From: Stereocaulon alpinum
Lineage: Eukaryota; Ascomycota; Lecanoromycetes; Lecanorales; Stereocaulaceae
NCBI GenBank assembly: GCA_018257865.1
Contig: JAEUBA010000236.1
Coordinates: 1 to 19,993, forward strand
DNA length: 19,993 nucleotides
Reading direction: 5' to 3'
In this document: in pieces, positions 18,736-19,993 of the stretch
Layout of the letters: each line of letters starts with the position of its first letter
Numbering within the stretch: the stretch's first letter is position 1
The notes under the pieces: model-generated
The model's input: the letters and a program-made list of their open reading frames with translations, nothing else
What the model was told of the DNA's origin: nothing
Databases searched by the model: none
Translations under genes and position numbers: made by a program

Positions 18736-19970
18736 GAGATAAGACTCTAGGCTTCCTAAAGCCTCTAGAGATCCCAGCACGCCCCTACCAGCACCTAATA
18801 ATAGATTTTACCGAACTCCCTTTAGACGAAGCTGGTTATAATTTCGCCTTTATAGTAATAGATTAACTATTAAAGAAGTCCCTCTCCTTACTATACTATA
18901 AGACTATTATAGCTAAGGGAATAGCTAAGTTATTCCTAACTTACTAAACCCGCTACTAGGGTATACCTAACTCTATTATATTAGATCGAGGAGTATAATT
19001 TATATCGACCTTCTAGAAGGAATACTACCGTATCCTAGGTACTAAGGTAAAACTAACTACAGCCTATAATCTAAATATCGACGGCTAAACGGAGATTATA
19101 AACTAGTATATAAAATAGCGCCTCCGGCCCTTCTATATATACTACTAAGATAACTAGAGTTAAATACTACCTATTATAGACTTAGCCTAGTTAATACTAC
19201 CTTATAAATCCTTAGGAATTACTCCCTTCTAGCTCCTAAATAGTTATAAGCTGTAGACCTCTTAGGACCTCCGGAACCCTAAGCCCCTAGCTATAACCTT
19301 AGAGAGGTTAAACCGCTAAAACGCCCTATAGGTCGCCGATCGTATAAAGGACGTAGTATAGTTCGTATAATCCTCCTTATAGTTATAGTAAGATAAGATA
19401 AAATAATTAGCTAACCGCAGGCGTTAGGAAGTCAACTAGGATATAGAGGACTTAGTATTAATAGATATATAGAACTAGAAGATAGACCGTCCCTCCTATA
19501 AGCTCTTAGAGAAGTAGTTTAGCCTAGTTAAGGTTTTTACGAAAGTAGGCGAAAGTTAGAAGGTAGAACTCCTAGAAGCTTAGATAATATAGCTAGTATT
19601 CTATTCCTACTCTCTCCGTAAGTATAAGGATAACCCTTTACTAAGCTAATACCGCCCTAACCTAGCTCTAATATAGTTACTCCTAGAATAAGATAAATAG
19701 GAATTAGAAGATATACTAGGCTCTAAGCTAGTAGGCTCTACCCTAGAATACTAAATTAAATAGAAGGGCGCTAATAAGGACTTAGAATAGTACCCCTATT
19801 CTAATATAATAACAGCGCCTTATATATTAAAAGCCTTCTACCTACGGTATCCTAATATAAAAGGCCCTCCGCGAGCACTCCCTGCCTAGCTAAAGGCCTA
19901 TAATAATAGGATTAACGACTATACCTACCTTAACGATAATCGTCCTATAACGGCAACTGCGAGGACGTAG
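18735..19970 (+). pseudogene. pol: gypsy pol, 3' part: integrase core and chromodomain
   Basis: Continues the integrase once the transposon and one copy of CTATA are removed: KAY joins RDKTLGFLKPLEIPARPYQ. The three integrase acidic residues are still visible: Asp in IIDFTELP, Asp in ILDRGVQF and Glu in IDGxTEIINQ. A chromodomain sits at about 19690-19890: DILGSKLVGSTLEYQIKWKG when stops are read as Gln/Trp, then YPYSN, ILKAFYLRYP and GPPRALP. The frame ends at a TAG at 19968-19970 just before the polypurine tract. Stops elsewhere are RIP-type. Chromodomains in these integrases are thought to guide insertion into marked chromatin. Confidence 0.85.
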
Positions 19971-19993
19971 TTTTTTCGGGGGGGGGGGGGGGA
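19971..19993 (+). other. Polypurine tract with G15 run at window end
   Basis: TTTTTTC followed by 15 consecutive G (19978-19992) and A, directly after the pol stop. This position and composition fit the plus-strand priming tract that precedes a gypsy 3' LTR, which should start at the next base. The long homopolymer may also be why the sequence stops here. Confidence 0.7.

Larger units (their letters stand above)
8065..19993 (+). mobile_element. Ty3/gypsy chromovirus, RIP-inactivated, split by a DNA transposon
   Basis: Order seen along the plus strand: LTR-like start TGTTACGGG (8065), gag, CCHC knuckle, protease, reverse transcriptase, RNase H, integrase, chromodomain, polypurine tract. Integrase upstream of a C-terminal chromodomain places it among Ty3/gypsy chromoviruses. 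Nearly every CpA and TpG has been lost, so frames are full of TAA/TAG and have no ATG. Element DNA here is 8065-13439 plus about 18736-19993; the piece between is a separate transposon. The 3' LTR would begin just past the window end, so its target duplication cannot be checked. Non-functional. Confidence 0.9.

Noticed and set aside
8000..19993. Frames that become continuous if TAA/TAG are read as Gln, suggesting a variant genetic code
   Set aside because: The island genes at 1.5-6.8 kb use standard stops. The in-frame stops occur only where CpA/TpG are depleted, which RIP explains.
8065..19993. Starship or other giant cargo element
   Set aside because: No tyrosine-recombinase (DUF3435-like) gene is visible. 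The region is accounted for by one gypsy element and one nested DNA transposon.
1..19993. tRNA or rRNA genes
   Set aside because: No cloverleaf with A/B boxes and no rRNA-like conserved stretch was recognised on either strand. A covariance-model scan was not possible.

Overview
The window looks like an accessory, repeat-rich region of a filamentous ascomycete, most likely a Dothideomycete (class-level guess). The evidence is short spliceosomal introns with CTGAC branch sites, fungal-type gene families, a chromodomain-bearing Ty3/gypsy retrotransposon, and long blocks that almost lack CpA and TpG. That last feature is the footprint of repeat-induced point mutation (RIP, CpA to TpA on either strand).

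Layout. Positions ~125-1125 are a RIP-mutated block of unknown origin. Positions ~1130-8010 are an island of ordinary composition. It holds a three-exon gene for a PD-(D/E)XK nuclease-like protein (minus, 1553-3337), a two-exon gene for a basic low-complexity protein (minus, 3851-4801), a divergently transcribed two-exon gene for an FHA-like/protein kinase fusion (plus, 4970-6803), and a decayed C2H2-finger-like gene (6884-7925). The first three appear intact once their introns are placed. Nuclease and kinase together in a TE-walled island form a candidate accessory module, but a functional link is only a hypothesis.

Positions 8065-19993 are one RIP-destroyed gypsy chromovirus: 5' LTR, gag, protease, RT, RNase H, integrase, chromodomain and a G15 polypurine tract at the window edge. 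It is split at 13439/18736 by a 5.29-kb DNA transposon (13440-18730). That element has 153-bp terminal inverted repeats, palindromic tips and a CTATA target duplication; removing the element and one CTATA restores the gypsy integrase frame. It carries two minus-strand genes: an integrase-core (DDE) transposase of about 565 codons with N-terminal helix-turn-helix-like segments, and an unrecognised gene of about 620 codons with four inferred exons. This two-gene integrase-type element is the best candidate here for something poorly described.

RIP explains the lack of ORFs after 8 kb. ATG becomes ATA, and CAA, CAG and TGG become stops. Catalytic Asp/Glu codons preceded by T become Asn/Lys, while those preceded by another base survive. 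All domain names come from reading motifs by eye; no database search was run.
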